From assembly GCF_014697125.1 (NCBI RefSeq), contig NZ_JACJRG010000029.1, positions 1 to 64,000 on the forward strand: a DNA stretch of 64,000 nucleotides. The letters run 5' to 3'. The translations under genes and the position numbers were made by a program. Positions 26,514 to 34,851 of the stretch are shown piece by piece; the first letter of the stretch is position 1; each line of letters begins with the position of its first letter. This stretch comes from Anabaena minutissima FACHB-250. GTDB taxonomy: Bacteria > Cyanobacteriota > Cyanobacteriia > Cyanobacteriales > Nostocaceae. Below the pieces are notes generated by a model. It had not been told where the DNA came from. It was given only the letters and a program-made list of their open reading frames with translations, and searched no databases.

Positions 26514-27452
26514 TCAAGACTTACGATAACCCAAACTAATCTTACCGGGTTCTAAATAAATTTCTGGTGTTTTCATATCATTTATGCGATCAGTCTCTAA
26601 GGATACTCGTAAACTCCCTTGAGGTGTTACGCCGACAACATTGCCTGCTAGATCGTTGACGTAAACGCGATCGCCCATGTTCACCAAAAATTCTAAATAG
26701 CGAGACAATAGTACACTTACTCCTTCTTGCAAAAGGCAAGCCATACCGGATTCTATTCCCAGTAAAACCTTACAGGTTAACATTTCCAGACAAGGGATTG
26801 GGGATTGGGAACTGGGGAAATCGGGGCCACCTCTGGGGATAAGGGGTAATGGGGACTGGGAGACAGAATTTGTATAAGTATTCTCCCCCTGCTCCCTGCC
26901 CCCTGCTCCCTGTCCCCTGTCACCTGTCACCTGTCCCCTGCTCTGTTGCCATGATTGTAAATTGATGCCTGTCTCTGGCACTGGATTTGACCAGTTAATG
27001 CCAACGCCAATCACAGCTTGTGTAATTTTGCCTTGGTTAACTTTGGTTTCTGTTAAGATGCCGCCTAATTTACGACCATCTAATACTAAATCATTCGGCC
27101 ATTTAATCCCTACACTAATACCACATTGACGCAACTGATGAGCAATGCCCCAAGCAGTAGCTAAAGTTAGTTGGTAGCTGGCGTTAGCTGCTAAATTAGG
27201 AGCGATCGCCACAGAAAGATATAGTCCCCCTGTTGGGGAAGTCCACTGTCGTCCCCATTGTCCCCTGCCTGCTGTTTGCTGTGTGGCAATAACTACAGTT
27301 CCTACACCTGCCCCTTGGTTGATTAATTCCCATAGGGTGCGGTTAGTGGAAGGAACACTGTCAAAAACCTGTAGAGAAAAGGGTAAATCATCATACTCAC
27401 GTCCTGCGGTGAGGGCGGTTAGTAATTTTTGCTGATCAAGTTCCACAGCCAT
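26514..27452 (-). CDS. birA: Biotin--acetyl-CoA-carboxylase ligase with in-frame repeat insertion
   Basis: This 312-aa protein attaches biotin to the biotin carboxyl carrier protein of acetyl-CoA carboxylase. Motifs are FDSVPSTNRTLWEL, the biotinyl-AMP loop TAGRGQWGRQW, SVGIKWPNDLVLDGRKLGGIL and a C-terminal SH3-like part (GDRVYVNDLAGNVVGV). There is no N-terminal DNA-binding domain, so it is a monofunctional ligase. About 50 residues near 170-221, rich in Gly/Gln/Arg then Ser/Pro, are encoded by heptamer repeat DNA rather than family sequence. The frame stays open, so the enzyme is probably functional. Confidence 0.93.
   Translation of the reverse strand: MAVELDQQKLLTALTAGREYDDLPFSLQVFDSVPSTNRTLWELINQGAGVGTVVIATQQTAGRGQWGRQWTSPTGGLYLSVAIAPNLAANASYQLTLATAWGIAHQLRQCGISVGIKWPNDLVLDGRKLGGILTETKVNQGKITQAVIGVGINWSNPVPETGINLQSWQQSRGQVTGDRGQGAGGREQGENTYTNSVSQSPLPLIPRGGPDFPSSQSPIPCLEMLTCKVLLGIESGMACLLQEGVSVLLSRYLEFLVNMGDRVYVNDLAGNVVGVTPQGSLRVSLETDRINDMKTPEIYLEPGKISLGYRKS
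26790..26945. repeat. Heptamer repeat array inside birA
   Basis: On the + strand it reads gggattggggattggg units, then ccccctgctccctgcc and cctgtcacctgtcacctgtc units, identical in type to intergenic arrays at 24762-24835 and 42010-42040. It lies wholly inside the birA frame. Confidence 0.85.
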
Positions 27453-27520
27453 TAAGCGAAATTCCGTTGTTCAAGTTAACATTGATTGGCGGATAAGTTT
27501 CTGTTTAGGTTGGGTTCAAG

Positions 27521-28294
27521 ATGCACACTTGGCATTGGCATAATTGGGAGGGACTACCATACCTAACTTGTAGTCTCTTAAAAAATTGGCAGCACGGCTT
27601 TTTTACTCAGCAATTTTGGCCGCGATCGCCCCAGGAATTAACGCAGGTGCTGCACCCAGAAGCATCAGCATATCGCTTGAAACAAGTACATGGCAACACA
27701 GTTCTCACCCCCACGGAAATAGAGAGCAACCTGGATGTAGAAGATGCCCTAGCTTTGGCAGATGGTTTAATGAGTGAACTACCCTTGCAAGCGGTGTGGG
27801 TAGCAAGTGCCGATTGTACACCTGTTTTAATTGGGGATGTGAAAACTGGACAGGTGGCAGCATTACACGCAGGTTGGCGGGGTACAGCTAAGAAAATTGT
27901 CCCCGAAGCGATCGCCCGAATGCAAGCTCAAGGTAGTCAGTTATCAGACTTACGGATTGCGATGGGGCCAGCTATTGCGGGCGAAGTTTACCAAGTTTCT
28001 GTGGAGGTAGCAGCAGAAATTGGATGCAGTATCTTACCACATGATGACACCCACAAAATTGTTCATGGGTTACACGAGCTACCCCATTCACCATTATTAG
28101 CTGACCCCGAACCAGGAAGGGTAAGACTAGATGTGCGCCGAGTCAATGCTTTGCAAATAGAAAATTTAGGTATTAGTGTAGAGCAAATAGCGATCGCGCC
28201 TTATTGCACTTACCAAACTCCAGAGCATTTCTTTTCTTACCGACGTGAGCAACAAAAAAAAGTGCAGTGGTCAGGAATTGTTAGTGCGACTTGA
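27521..28294 (+). CDS. pgeF: Peptidoglycan editing factor PgeF / multicopper polyphenol oxidase-like
   Basis: This 257-aa protein is of the YfiH/DUF152 family, with KQVHGNTVL, ASADCTPVLIGD, LHAGWRGTAKKIV and the C-terminal YCTYQTPEHFFSYRRE. The conserved His-Cys-His set binds zinc in the family. Family members remove mis-incorporated serine-containing peptidoglycan precursors in E. coli, and some act as purine nucleoside phosphorylases. It is divergent from birA across 68 bp and convergent with the K+ regulator gene. Confidence 0.92.
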   Translation: MHTWHWHNWEGLPYLTCSLLKNWQHGFFTQQFWPRSPQELTQVLHPEASAYRLKQVHGNTVLTPTEIESNLDVEDALALADGLMSELPLQAVWVASADCTPVLIGDVKTGQVAALHAGWRGTAKKIVPEAIARMQAQGSQLSDLRIAMGPAIAGEVYQVSVEVAAEIGCSILPHDDTHKIVHGLHELPHSPLLADPEPGRVRLDVRRVNALQIENLGISVEQIAIAPYCTYQTPEHFFSYRREQQKKVQWSGIVSAT

Positions 28295-28309
28295 AGCGAA
28301 GTTCCATGT

Positions 28310-29005
28310 TCAAATCGGCAAGCGATTAATATCTTTATTACAACCAATCACTACCATTGCTGAACCACGTTCTAAACGCTTGTAAGGGTCAGGATTAATT
28401 TGAAATTTACCATCATGACTCACAGCTAACAAATTTAACCCATAACGGTTACGCAGTTGGAGTTCTGCAACAGTTTTACCGTGAAACTCATCAGGTACGA
28501 TGACTTCAACAATACTGTTATCTGGGTCAAGGTCAAATCTGTCTAATATAGATGGTTTAGTAAGTGTACGTGCTAAAGCACAACCTGCTTCATATTCAGG
28601 AAAGACAACATGATCAGCACCTACCCGTTTTAACAACTTGTAGTGAACTTCACTAGAAGCTTTAGCTACTACGTGAGGTACACCACATTCCTTCACATTT
28701 AGAGTTGTGATAATACTTTCCTGAACATAGTTGCCAATAGCTACAATTACCGTATCAAATTCATATATGCCTGCTTCTTTAAGTGCAGCCGGCTCAGTAG
28801 AGTCTAATTGTAAAGCATGACCAACTATGTCTTCAGTCAATGCTGCCGATACGCGTTTTTCATCAATATCTGTTGCTAACACTTGGTAGCCTAATTTATG
28901 CAGTGTTGAACAAACAGAACGACCAAAACGACCTAACCCAATTATGGCGAATTGGTGGTTATCTCTACGTAAACTACGAAAAAAACCTAACGATGAAAGA
29001 TTCAC
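28310..29005 (-). CDS. ktrA: Potassium uptake regulatory subunit (KtrA/TrkA type)
   Basis: This 231-aa cytoplasmic RCK protein has an N-terminal Rossmann fold with IIGLGRFGRSV (Gly23, 25, 28) and the acidic end VLATDIDEKR, followed by an RCK-C domain (about 150-231, VIVPDEFHGKTVAEL). It should form a ring that gates the KtrB channel in response to ATP/ADP or NAD(H), and possibly c-di-AMP. The channel gene is the next gene upstream on the same strand (29183-30535), so they form a probable operon despite the 177-bp gap. Confidence 0.9.
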   Translation of the reverse strand: MNLSSLGFFRSLRRDNHQFAIIGLGRFGRSVCSTLHKLGYQVLATDIDEKRVSAALTEDIVGHALQLDSTEPAALKEAGIYEFDTVIVAIGNYVQESIITTLNVKECGVPHVVAKASSEVHYKLLKRVGADHVVFPEYEAGCALARTLTKPSILDRFDLDPDNSIVEVIVPDEFHGKTVAELQLRNRYGLNLLAVSHDGKFQINPDPYKRLERGSAMVVIGCNKDINRLPI

Positions 29006-29182
29006 AATGTAATCCTTATGATCAATCCCTGTATTTAGGGCAAAAACGTTAGACTGACTTATTAAAAAGTTTTATTTTTTGCCTGTTCTTTTACATATTA
29101 TCAGGAGTCAATAGTCATGAGCCATTCTCTTTCTTGTCTCCCTTTTCGCCTTATCTTCTTCCCCTACCTCCCTATTCCCTAA

Positions 29183-30535
29183 CTAACCCACGAGTAAATT
29201 TTCTTCAGGATAGTGAATCCTGGTAGGTTTGGGATCACCTAATAGAGATGACATTAGCAATAAAACACCAACTCTTCCTACATACATTGTGATAATTAAA
29301 ATTATTTTTGCTGCTGTGGAGACGCTGCTGGTAATGCCAGTAGAAAGTCCTACTGTAGCAAATGCTGATACTACTTCAAACAAAATTTGAATAAATTCTA
29401 GTTTGGGGTCTGTAAGAGCTATGATAATTGTGGACAAAATAACTGTAGAGACAGAACCGACTAAAACACCAACAGCTTTTAAGATTAAAGGAATTGCTAT
29501 TTTACGCTCATACAATAATACTTCTTCTTTACCTTGAAGAATTGCTTTAGTGCAGCTAGTTAATACGCGTAATGTAGTGGTTTTAATACCGCCCCCCGTC
29601 CCACTAGGACTAGCACCAATAAACATAAGTGCAATAGTAATAAATAACCCAGCAGTTGTCATTTTACCGATATCTATAGAGTTAAAGCCAGCAGTTCGAG
29701 TTGTAACTGATTGAAACCATGCTAATAATAAATGGTTGCTAAGACCTTGTAAGCTAAAAGTGTTGGGGTTTCTCATTTCTATACAGAAAAATGCAACTGT
29801 CCCCAAAGCTAAAAGTATTAATGTTGTACTGGTGGCAACTTTAAAATCTAGAGAAAATACTAAGGTAGCCTTTTTTTTGACCAGGCGATCGCGCAACCAT
29901 ATATACATTTCTAAAATTACCTGATATCCAATGCCTCCAAAGATAATCAAAAAGGTAATCGTGAAGACTACTAACCAAGATGACTGATATTTTACTAAAC
30001 TATCTTGAAATAAACTAAATCCGGCATTATTCCAAGCACTAATACTATGAAAAATTGCCAACCAAATACCTCGACTCCATCCATAATCAGTGACAAAAGT
30101 TGGTAGTAATAATAATATGCCTGTAATCTCAAAAATCAGCGTTGTGGCAATAATGGAGCGAATGACTTGCGTGCTACCACTCATGCCTGGACGGTCTAAA
30201 GCTTGTTGGATAGCAACTTTTTGGCGTAAATCAAACCTACGTCCAATCAGCAAAATCAGAAAAGTTGTAGTTGTCATGTAGCCCAATCCACCAATTTGAG
30301 CCAACATCAAAATAAACAACTGACCCCAAAAGGAAAAATAAGTACCAGTATCCACTACTGCTAAACCAGTAACACAAACTGCGGATGTTGATGTAAACAA
30401 TGCCACTACAGGATCATTCCATGTACCATTACTGGTAGAAAACGGCATCATCAGTAAGATAGTTCCTACGGCAATGACAGCCAAAAATCCCAAACAAATT
30501 GTGCGAGAAACAGTCATAAACAATTCAAAATTCAA
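29183..30535 (-). CDS. ktrB: Potassium uptake membrane subunit (KtrB/TrkH type)
   Basis: This 450-aa polytopic membrane protein has the four MPM pore repeats of the Trk/Ktr/HKT family. Selectivity-filter segments include SAVCVTGLAVVDTG, ISAWNNAGFSLF, TRTAGFNSIDIG and FATVGLSTGITSS. A GASPSGTGGGIKTTTLRV stretch is the membrane-gate region. The length fits KtrB better than TrkH. Partner KtrA is encoded next. Potassium uptake through Ktr supports osmotic adaptation in cyanobacteria. Confidence 0.92.
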   Translation of the reverse strand: MNFELFMTVSRTICLGFLAVIAVGTILLMMPFSTSNGTWNDPVVALFTSTSAVCVTGLAVVDTGTYFSFWGQLFILMLAQIGGLGYMTTTTFLILLIGRRFDLRQKVAIQQALDRPGMSGSTQVIRSIIATTLIFEITGILLLLPTFVTDYGWSRGIWLAIFHSISAWNNAGFSLFQDSLVKYQSSWLVVFTITFLIIFGGIGYQVILEMYIWLRDRLVKKKATLVFSLDFKVATSTTLILLALGTVAFFCIEMRNPNTFSLQGLSNHLLLAWFQSVTTRTAGFNSIDIGKMTTAGLFITIALMFIGASPSGTGGGIKTTTLRVLTSCTKAILQGKEEVLLYERKIAIPLILKAVGVLVGSVSTVILSTIIIALTDPKLEFIQILFEVVSAFATVGLSTGITSSVSTAAKIILIITMYVGRVGVLLLMSSLLGDPKPTRIHYPEENLLVG

Positions 30536-30603
30536 AATTCAAAATTGTGTAATCTGGTACTTACTGCTGTATCAAGTAAGACAGGAACTTAATCAATAAA
30601 TTT

Positions 30604-30640
30604 TTCCTGGGAGGGTTGATAAACTTTAACCTCCCAGGAA
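30604..30640. promoter_or_regulatory. Perfect 11-bp inverted repeat between divergent genes
   Basis: The arms TTCCTGGGAGG (30604-30614) and CCTCCCAGGAA (30630-30640) are 15 bp apart, 91 bp upstream of the methyltransferase start and 69 bp from the ktrB start. There is no T-run, so it is not an obvious terminator. It may be an operator or a leader hairpin. Confidence 0.5.
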
Positions 30641-30730
30641 ACAAAAACTTTCTTATTTAATTAAAAACACACATGGTAGCCTACGAATATGTTTTTTTAA
30701 ATTTAGCTTTGTCTTAACACTGCTTTTTTC

Positions 30731-31573
30731 ATGAGTGCAACACTTTACCAACGAATCCAGCAATTTTACGATGCGTCCTCTAGTCTGTGGGAACAGATTT
30801 GGGGCGAACATATGCACCACGGCTATTACGGTGTGAATGGGACTGAAAAAAAAGACCGTCGTCAAGCGCAAATAGATTTAATCGAAGAACTGCTGAGTTG
30901 GGCAGGGGTAGAGACAGCAGAAAATATTTTAGATGTAGGCTGTGGTATAGGTGGTAGTTCTCTCTACTTAGCAGAAAAGTTTCAGGCTCAGGCTACAGGG
31001 ATTACTTTAAGTCCAGTACAAGCGGCTAGGGCGACAGAACGCGCCCAAGAAAAAGGGTTGAGTGCTAAAAGTAAGTTTCTTGTAGCAAATGCTCAAGCCA
31101 TGCCTTTTGATGATAATACTTTTGACTTGGTATGGTCACTGGAAAGTGGTGAACATATGCCAGATAAAACTAGGTTTATGCAAGAGTGCTATAGGGTGTT
31201 AAAACCTGGTGGTACATTTATTATGGTTACATGGTGTCATCGCCCTACTGATGAATTGCCACTATCAGCAGATGAACAAAAACACTTGCAGGATATTTAT
31301 CAAGTGTACTGTTTGCCTTATGTAATTTCTTTGCCTGAGTATGAAGCGATCGCACGTCAATTACCATTAAACAATATCCGCACTGCTGACTGGTCGCAGG
31401 CTGTTGCCCAATTTTGGAACATCGTTATAGATTCTGCGATTACTCCCCAAGCAATATTAGGATTATTGCGTGCTGGTTGGACTACCATTCAAGGTGCGTT
31501 ATCCCTGGGGTTGATGCGTCGCGGTTATGAGCGTGGGTTGATTAAGTTTGGGTTACTGTGTGGGAATAAGTAG
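30731..31573 (+). CDS. Tocopherol C-methyltransferase (gamma-tocopherol methyltransferase-like)
   Basis: This 280-aa SAM-dependent methyltransferase closely resembles cyanobacterial/plant gamma-tocopherol methyltransferase: FYDASSSLWEQIWGEHMHHGYYG (ends FYDASSSLW and HMHHGYYG) near the start, ILDVGCGIGGSSLYL at about 67, LSPVQAARA, and VWSLESGEHMPDKTRFMQE. It would methylate gamma- to alpha-tocopherol at the thylakoid membrane. The downstream neighbour is homogentisate phytyltransferase, the first committed step of the same pathway, which supports the assignment. MPBQ or sterol-type methyltransferase is a less likely alternative. Confidence 0.85.
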   Translation: MSATLYQRIQQFYDASSSLWEQIWGEHMHHGYYGVNGTEKKDRRQAQIDLIEELLSWAGVETAENILDVGCGIGGSSLYLAEKFQAQATGITLSPVQAARATERAQEKGLSAKSKFLVANAQAMPFDDNTFDLVWSLESGEHMPDKTRFMQECYRVLKPGGTFIMVTWCHRPTDELPLSADEQKHLQDIYQVYCLPYVISLPEYEAIARQLPLNNIRTADWSQAVAQFWNIVIDSAITPQAILGLLRAGWTTIQGALSLGLMRRGYERGLIKFGLLCGNK

Positions 31574-31580
31574 GCTAGAG

Positions 31581-31605
31581 GTGACAGGTGACAGGTGACA
31601 GGTGA
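31581..31605. repeat. gtgacag tandem heptamer (3.5 copies)
   Basis: Exact head-to-tail gtgacag units immediately downstream of the methyltransferase stop. Confidence 0.85.
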
Positions 31606-31703
31606 AAAATTTTCCCTTGTATCCTTGATCCCTACCCCTACTCCCCAAATTCTGTGACAATGGATGAACGTCCAGCCGCAATATCTACCTATCCAAGCTA
31701 CTC

Positions 31704-32660
31704 ATGACTCAGAGTTCTCAAAACAGTCCTTCGCAAAGTAAACAATTGCCGTCACCTTTCCAGTGGCTTTATGCTTTTTGGAAGTTTTCGCGCCCACACA
31801 CAATTATTGGTACAAGTTTAAGTGTATTGGGTTTATATTTAGTCGCTGTGGCAATTAGTTCTACAGGTTTTGCTGTGACTCAAATCATGCCTGTTTTGGG
31901 TGCATGGATTGCTTGTTTATGTGGCAACGTTTATATTGTGGGGCTAAATCAACTAGAAGATGTTGATATTGACAAAATTAATAAGCCTCATCTCCCCCTA
32001 GCTTCAGGAGAATATACCCGGAGACAAGGGCAAATAATCGTGATGATTATGGGGATTTTAGCTTTAGTTTTAGCATTACTAAATGGCCCTTATTTATTGG
32101 GTATGGTGGCTTTGAGTTTAGCAATTGGTACAGCTTATTCTTTGCCACCAATTCGTTTAAAACAATTTCCGTTTTGGGCAGCATTGTGTATTTTCTCTGT
32201 GCGGGGGACTATTGTTAACTTAGGGTTGTTCCTGCACTTTAATTGGGTACTACAGAAAAATCCATCAATTCCTTTGGCAGTATGGGTATTAACTTTATTT
32301 ATTTTGATATTTACCTTTGCGATCGCTATTTTTAAAGATATCCCTGATATGGAAGGCGATCGCCTCTACAATATCACCACTTTTACTATTCAATTAGGTT
32401 CACAGGCTGTATTTAATTTGGCACTTTGGGTAATCACGATTTGCTACTTAGGTATGGTGATAGTTGGGGTGTTGCGTGTAGAGTCAATTAACCCAGCATT
32501 TTTAGTTATTACCCATTTAGTTGCACTGTGTTGGATGTGGGTGCGGAGTTTAGCGGTAGACTTACAAGATAAAAAAGCGATCGCTCAATTCTATCAATTC
32601 ATCTGGAAGCTATTTTTCTTAGAATATTTAATGTTCCCCATTGCCTGTCTTTTGGCGTAA
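31704..32660 (+). CDS. hpt: Homogentisate phytyltransferase
   Basis: This 318-aa membrane prenyltransferase of the UbiA superfamily condenses phytyl diphosphate with homogentisate, the committed step to tocopherols. The first Asp motif NQLEDVDIDKINKPHLPLASG (ends NQLEDVDID and LPLASG) starts near residue 82, and the second, KDIPDMEGDR, near 211. Around eight hydrophobic helices follow the soluble N-terminal 30 residues. RFSRPHTIIGT-like KFSRPHTIIGTSLSV is a family hallmark. It sits downstream of the tocopherol methyltransferase gene. Confidence 0.92.
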   Translation: MTQSSQNSPSQSKQLPSPFQWLYAFWKFSRPHTIIGTSLSVLGLYLVAVAISSTGFAVTQIMPVLGAWIACLCGNVYIVGLNQLEDVDIDKINKPHLPLASGEYTRRQGQIIVMIMGILALVLALLNGPYLLGMVALSLAIGTAYSLPPIRLKQFPFWAALCIFSVRGTIVNLGLFLHFNWVLQKNPSIPLAVWVLTLFILIFTFAIAIFKDIPDMEGDRLYNITTFTIQLGSQAVFNLALWVITICYLGMVIVGVLRVESINPAFLVITHLVALCWMWVRSLAVDLQDKKAIAQFYQFIWKLFFLEYLMFPIACLLA

Positions 32661-32664
32661 AATC

Positions 32665-33132
32665 ATGTTAGATAATTTGCAAATAAATGATATTTTGGCA
32701 GTTATTATAGTTGCTATTGGGGTTTTGTTGCTGATTTATTTTGCTGCCAAAACTTTAATTACAGCCAATTTATTCCAACAAGGTGTTAACCTTTCACAGC
32801 AAAAAGATTATCCAGGTGCAGAAACTGCTTTTCGGAAAGTGATTAATATCAACTCTACAAATGATGTCGTGCGGTTATTTTTAGGTGATGTTTTAAAAGC
32901 GCAGGACAAAATGGCAGAAGCTACAGAATTATATCAAGAAGTAATTCAACGTAGTCCTAAAAATCCTGAAGCTTATCTAAGACTAGCCAATATTTTGATG
33001 CAGCAAAATCAACAAGAAGAAGCAACAATTAATCTCAGAAAATCTCAAGAACTATTCCAAAAACAGCGTCAACCTCAAAAAGCTGCAAGAATTAGTCAAG
33101 TTTTAGATAAAATGGGTTCTAAATCAACTTAA
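32665..33132 (+). CDS. Membrane-anchored TPR protein
   Basis: This 155-aa protein starts at ATG 32665, four bases after the hpt stop; an in-frame start inside hpt (32641) is less likely. An N-terminal membrane helix (ILAVIIVAIGVLLLIYFAA) is followed by two or three TPR motifs (AETAFRKVININ; AYLRLANILMQQNQQEEA). Tight spacing implies cotranscription with hpt. The role is unknown; a scaffold for the neighbouring membrane enzymes is only a guess. Its stop codon shares its last base with the first base of a MITE-like element. Confidence 0.8.
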   Translation: MLDNLQINDILAVIIVAIGVLLLIYFAAKTLITANLFQQGVNLSQQKDYPGAETAFRKVININSTNDVVRLFLGDVLKAQDKMAEATELYQEVIQRSPKNPEAYLRLANILMQQNQQEEATINLRKSQELFQKQRQPQKAARISQVLDKMGSKST

Positions 33133-33228
33133 GACCTCTTGCAAAAGTCCGAAAATGGGATGTGCCATTTTGAATTAGATGTTTCGCTTTGCTCAATATG
33201 ACAGCTTCAGCATTTATGCAAGAGGTCT
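33132..33228. mobile_element. 97-bp MITE-like element with perfect 12-bp terminal inverted repeats
   Basis: The ends are AGACCTCTTGCA (33132-33143) and TGCAAGAGGTCT (33217-33228). The interior is noncoding (it holds tgtgccattttgaatt). No transposase, and no convincing target duplication. It lies between the TPR gene and the cobA-hemD start. Confidence 0.7.
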
Positions 33229-33236
33229 AATGACTA

Positions 33237-34787
33237 ATGACTAACACAGGCAAAGTCTATCTTGTGGGTGCAGGGTTGGGAGATGCAGCTTATCTGACAG
33301 TAAAAGCTGATAATCTTTTGGCTCTGGCTGAGGTTTTAATTTACGATGCCCTAGTTGATGAACAATTATTAGAGTGTGTACCATCTGATTGCTTAAAGTT
33401 GGATGTGGGGAAACGTGGCGGAAAACTTAGCACACCCCAGGGAGAAATTAATCAATTACTAGTACAGCACTGTCAAGCAGGTAAACAAGTCGTCAGGCTA
33501 AAATCAGGTGATCCGTTTATTTTTGGACGATGTACTTCAGAAATTGAAGCATTAAAGGCTTTTGGCTGTGAATTTGAAGTCATACCAGGAATTTCCTCAG
33601 CTTTAGCTGCGCCTTTACTAGCGGGGATTCCCTTGACAGATCCGGTTTTGAGTCGCTGCTTTGCAGTGTTGACAGCCCACGAACCAGAGGTTTTAGACTG
33701 GGAGGCGTTGTCACGGTTAGAGACACTAGTCATATTGATGGGTGGGAGACACCTGGGGGAAATTGTAGAGAAATTGCAGCGAAATGGGCGATCGCACTTA
33801 ACACCCATAGCCATTATCCGATGGGCAGGAACTCCTCAACAACAGATTTGGACTGGTCAACTGTGCAATATTCTCGAACAAGCGGCTGGGTTATCGCTTT
33901 CCCCATCTGTCATCGTCATTGGGGAAGTGGTGGAGCTACGTAATTTCCTACAACCTGAGACAATGTCCTTAAAGCATTCGACTACAGCTATGTCTCACAA
34001 CCTACCTCTCACTGGTAAAACTATCTTAGTCACCCGTTCTGTTGGACAATCGAGTCAATTTAGCGATCGCCTCACTTCTTTTGGTGCTAAAGTCATCGAA
34101 ATGCCAGCTTTAGAAATTGGCCCCCCTTCCAGTTGGGAAGCATTAGACAGGGAAATCAATAATTTATCTGAATTTCACTGGTTAATTCTGACTTCCACCA
34201 ATGGCGTAGATTATTTCTTTGACAGGCTGAAAGTCCAAGGGAAAGATAGTCGTGCTTTGGCTGGGGTAAAAATTGCTGTTGTTGGTGAGAAAACTTCCCA
34301 CAGTCTGCAACAGCGCGGACTCCAAGCCGATTTTATCCCCCAAAATTTTGTCGCTGATTCTTTAGTACAAACCTTTCCTGAAGCACTGCAAGGGAAAAAG
34401 CTTTTATTTCCTAGAGTAGAAAGTGGTGGTAGAGAAGTTTTAGTTAAGGAATTTACAGCTAAAGGCGCAGAAGTCGTTGAAGTTGCGGCTTATCAATCTT
34501 GTTGTCCCAGTAGTATCGCACCAGCCGCAGAATTTGCTCTAAAAAATGGCGAGGTAGATGTGATTACCTTTGCTAGTTCTAAAACTGTCCAATTTTTCTG
34601 TCAATTGGTAGATAGTATCTTTACGAGTAATGTAGCCAATGCTTTAAGGGGAGTTTGTATAGCTTCCATTGGCCCGCAAACTTCAAAAACTTGTGATGCT
34701 TTTTTAGGGCGTGTCGATGTTGAAGCTGAAGAATACACATTAGAGGGTTTAAGTCAAGCCTTAATTAAATGGGTAGAGAATTTTTAG
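33237..34787 (+). CDS. cobA/hemD: Fused uroporphyrinogen-III C-methyltransferase / uroporphyrinogen-III synthase
   Basis: In this 516-aa two-domain enzyme, residues 1 to about 245 are CobA/SUMT: VYLVGAGLGDAAYLTVKA, RLKSGDPFIFGR, EVIPGISSALAAP and GIPLTDP. Residues about 258-516 are HemD: GKTILVTRSVGQSSQFSDRL, LILTSTNGVDYFF and TFASSKTVQFF. The fusion couples closure of the tetrapyrrole ring with the first methylation toward siroheme/cobalamin. Translation starts at ATG 33237 in a taatgactaatgac repeat that also creates an overlapping mini-frame (33230-33244). The order is reversed relative to CysG-type fusions. Confidence 0.94.
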   Translation: MTNTGKVYLVGAGLGDAAYLTVKADNLLALAEVLIYDALVDEQLLECVPSDCLKLDVGKRGGKLSTPQGEINQLLVQHCQAGKQVVRLKSGDPFIFGRCTSEIEALKAFGCEFEVIPGISSALAAPLLAGIPLTDPVLSRCFAVLTAHEPEVLDWEALSRLETLVILMGGRHLGEIVEKLQRNGRSHLTPIAIIRWAGTPQQQIWTGQLCNILEQAAGLSLSPSVIVIGEVVELRNFLQPETMSLKHSTTAMSHNLPLTGKTILVTRSVGQSSQFSDRLTSFGAKVIEMPALEIGPPSSWEALDREINNLSEFHWLILTSTNGVDYFFDRLKVQGKDSRALAGVKIAVVGEKTSHSLQQRGLQADFIPQNFVADSLVQTFPEALQGKKLLFPRVESGGREVLVKEFTAKGAEVVEVAAYQSCCPSSIAPAAEFALKNGEVDVITFASSKTVQFFCQLVDSIFTSNVANALRGVCIASIGPQTSKTCDAFLGRVDVEAEEYTLEGLSQALIKWVENF

Positions 34788-34851
34788 CTCACATTCTAGA
34801 CACACGGTGAATTAGTGTGAATTTGCATCAGTGTTGGGTTAAAAAAGAAAC

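Noticed and set aside
31581..31605. CRISPR array
   Set aside because: The repeats are 7-bp tandem units without spacers, and no cas genes are present anywhere in the window.
32641..32664. Upstream start for the TPR gene overlapping hpt
   Set aside because: ATG 32665 directly after the hpt stop gives a better N-terminus; the extra residues are hpt sequence in another frame.
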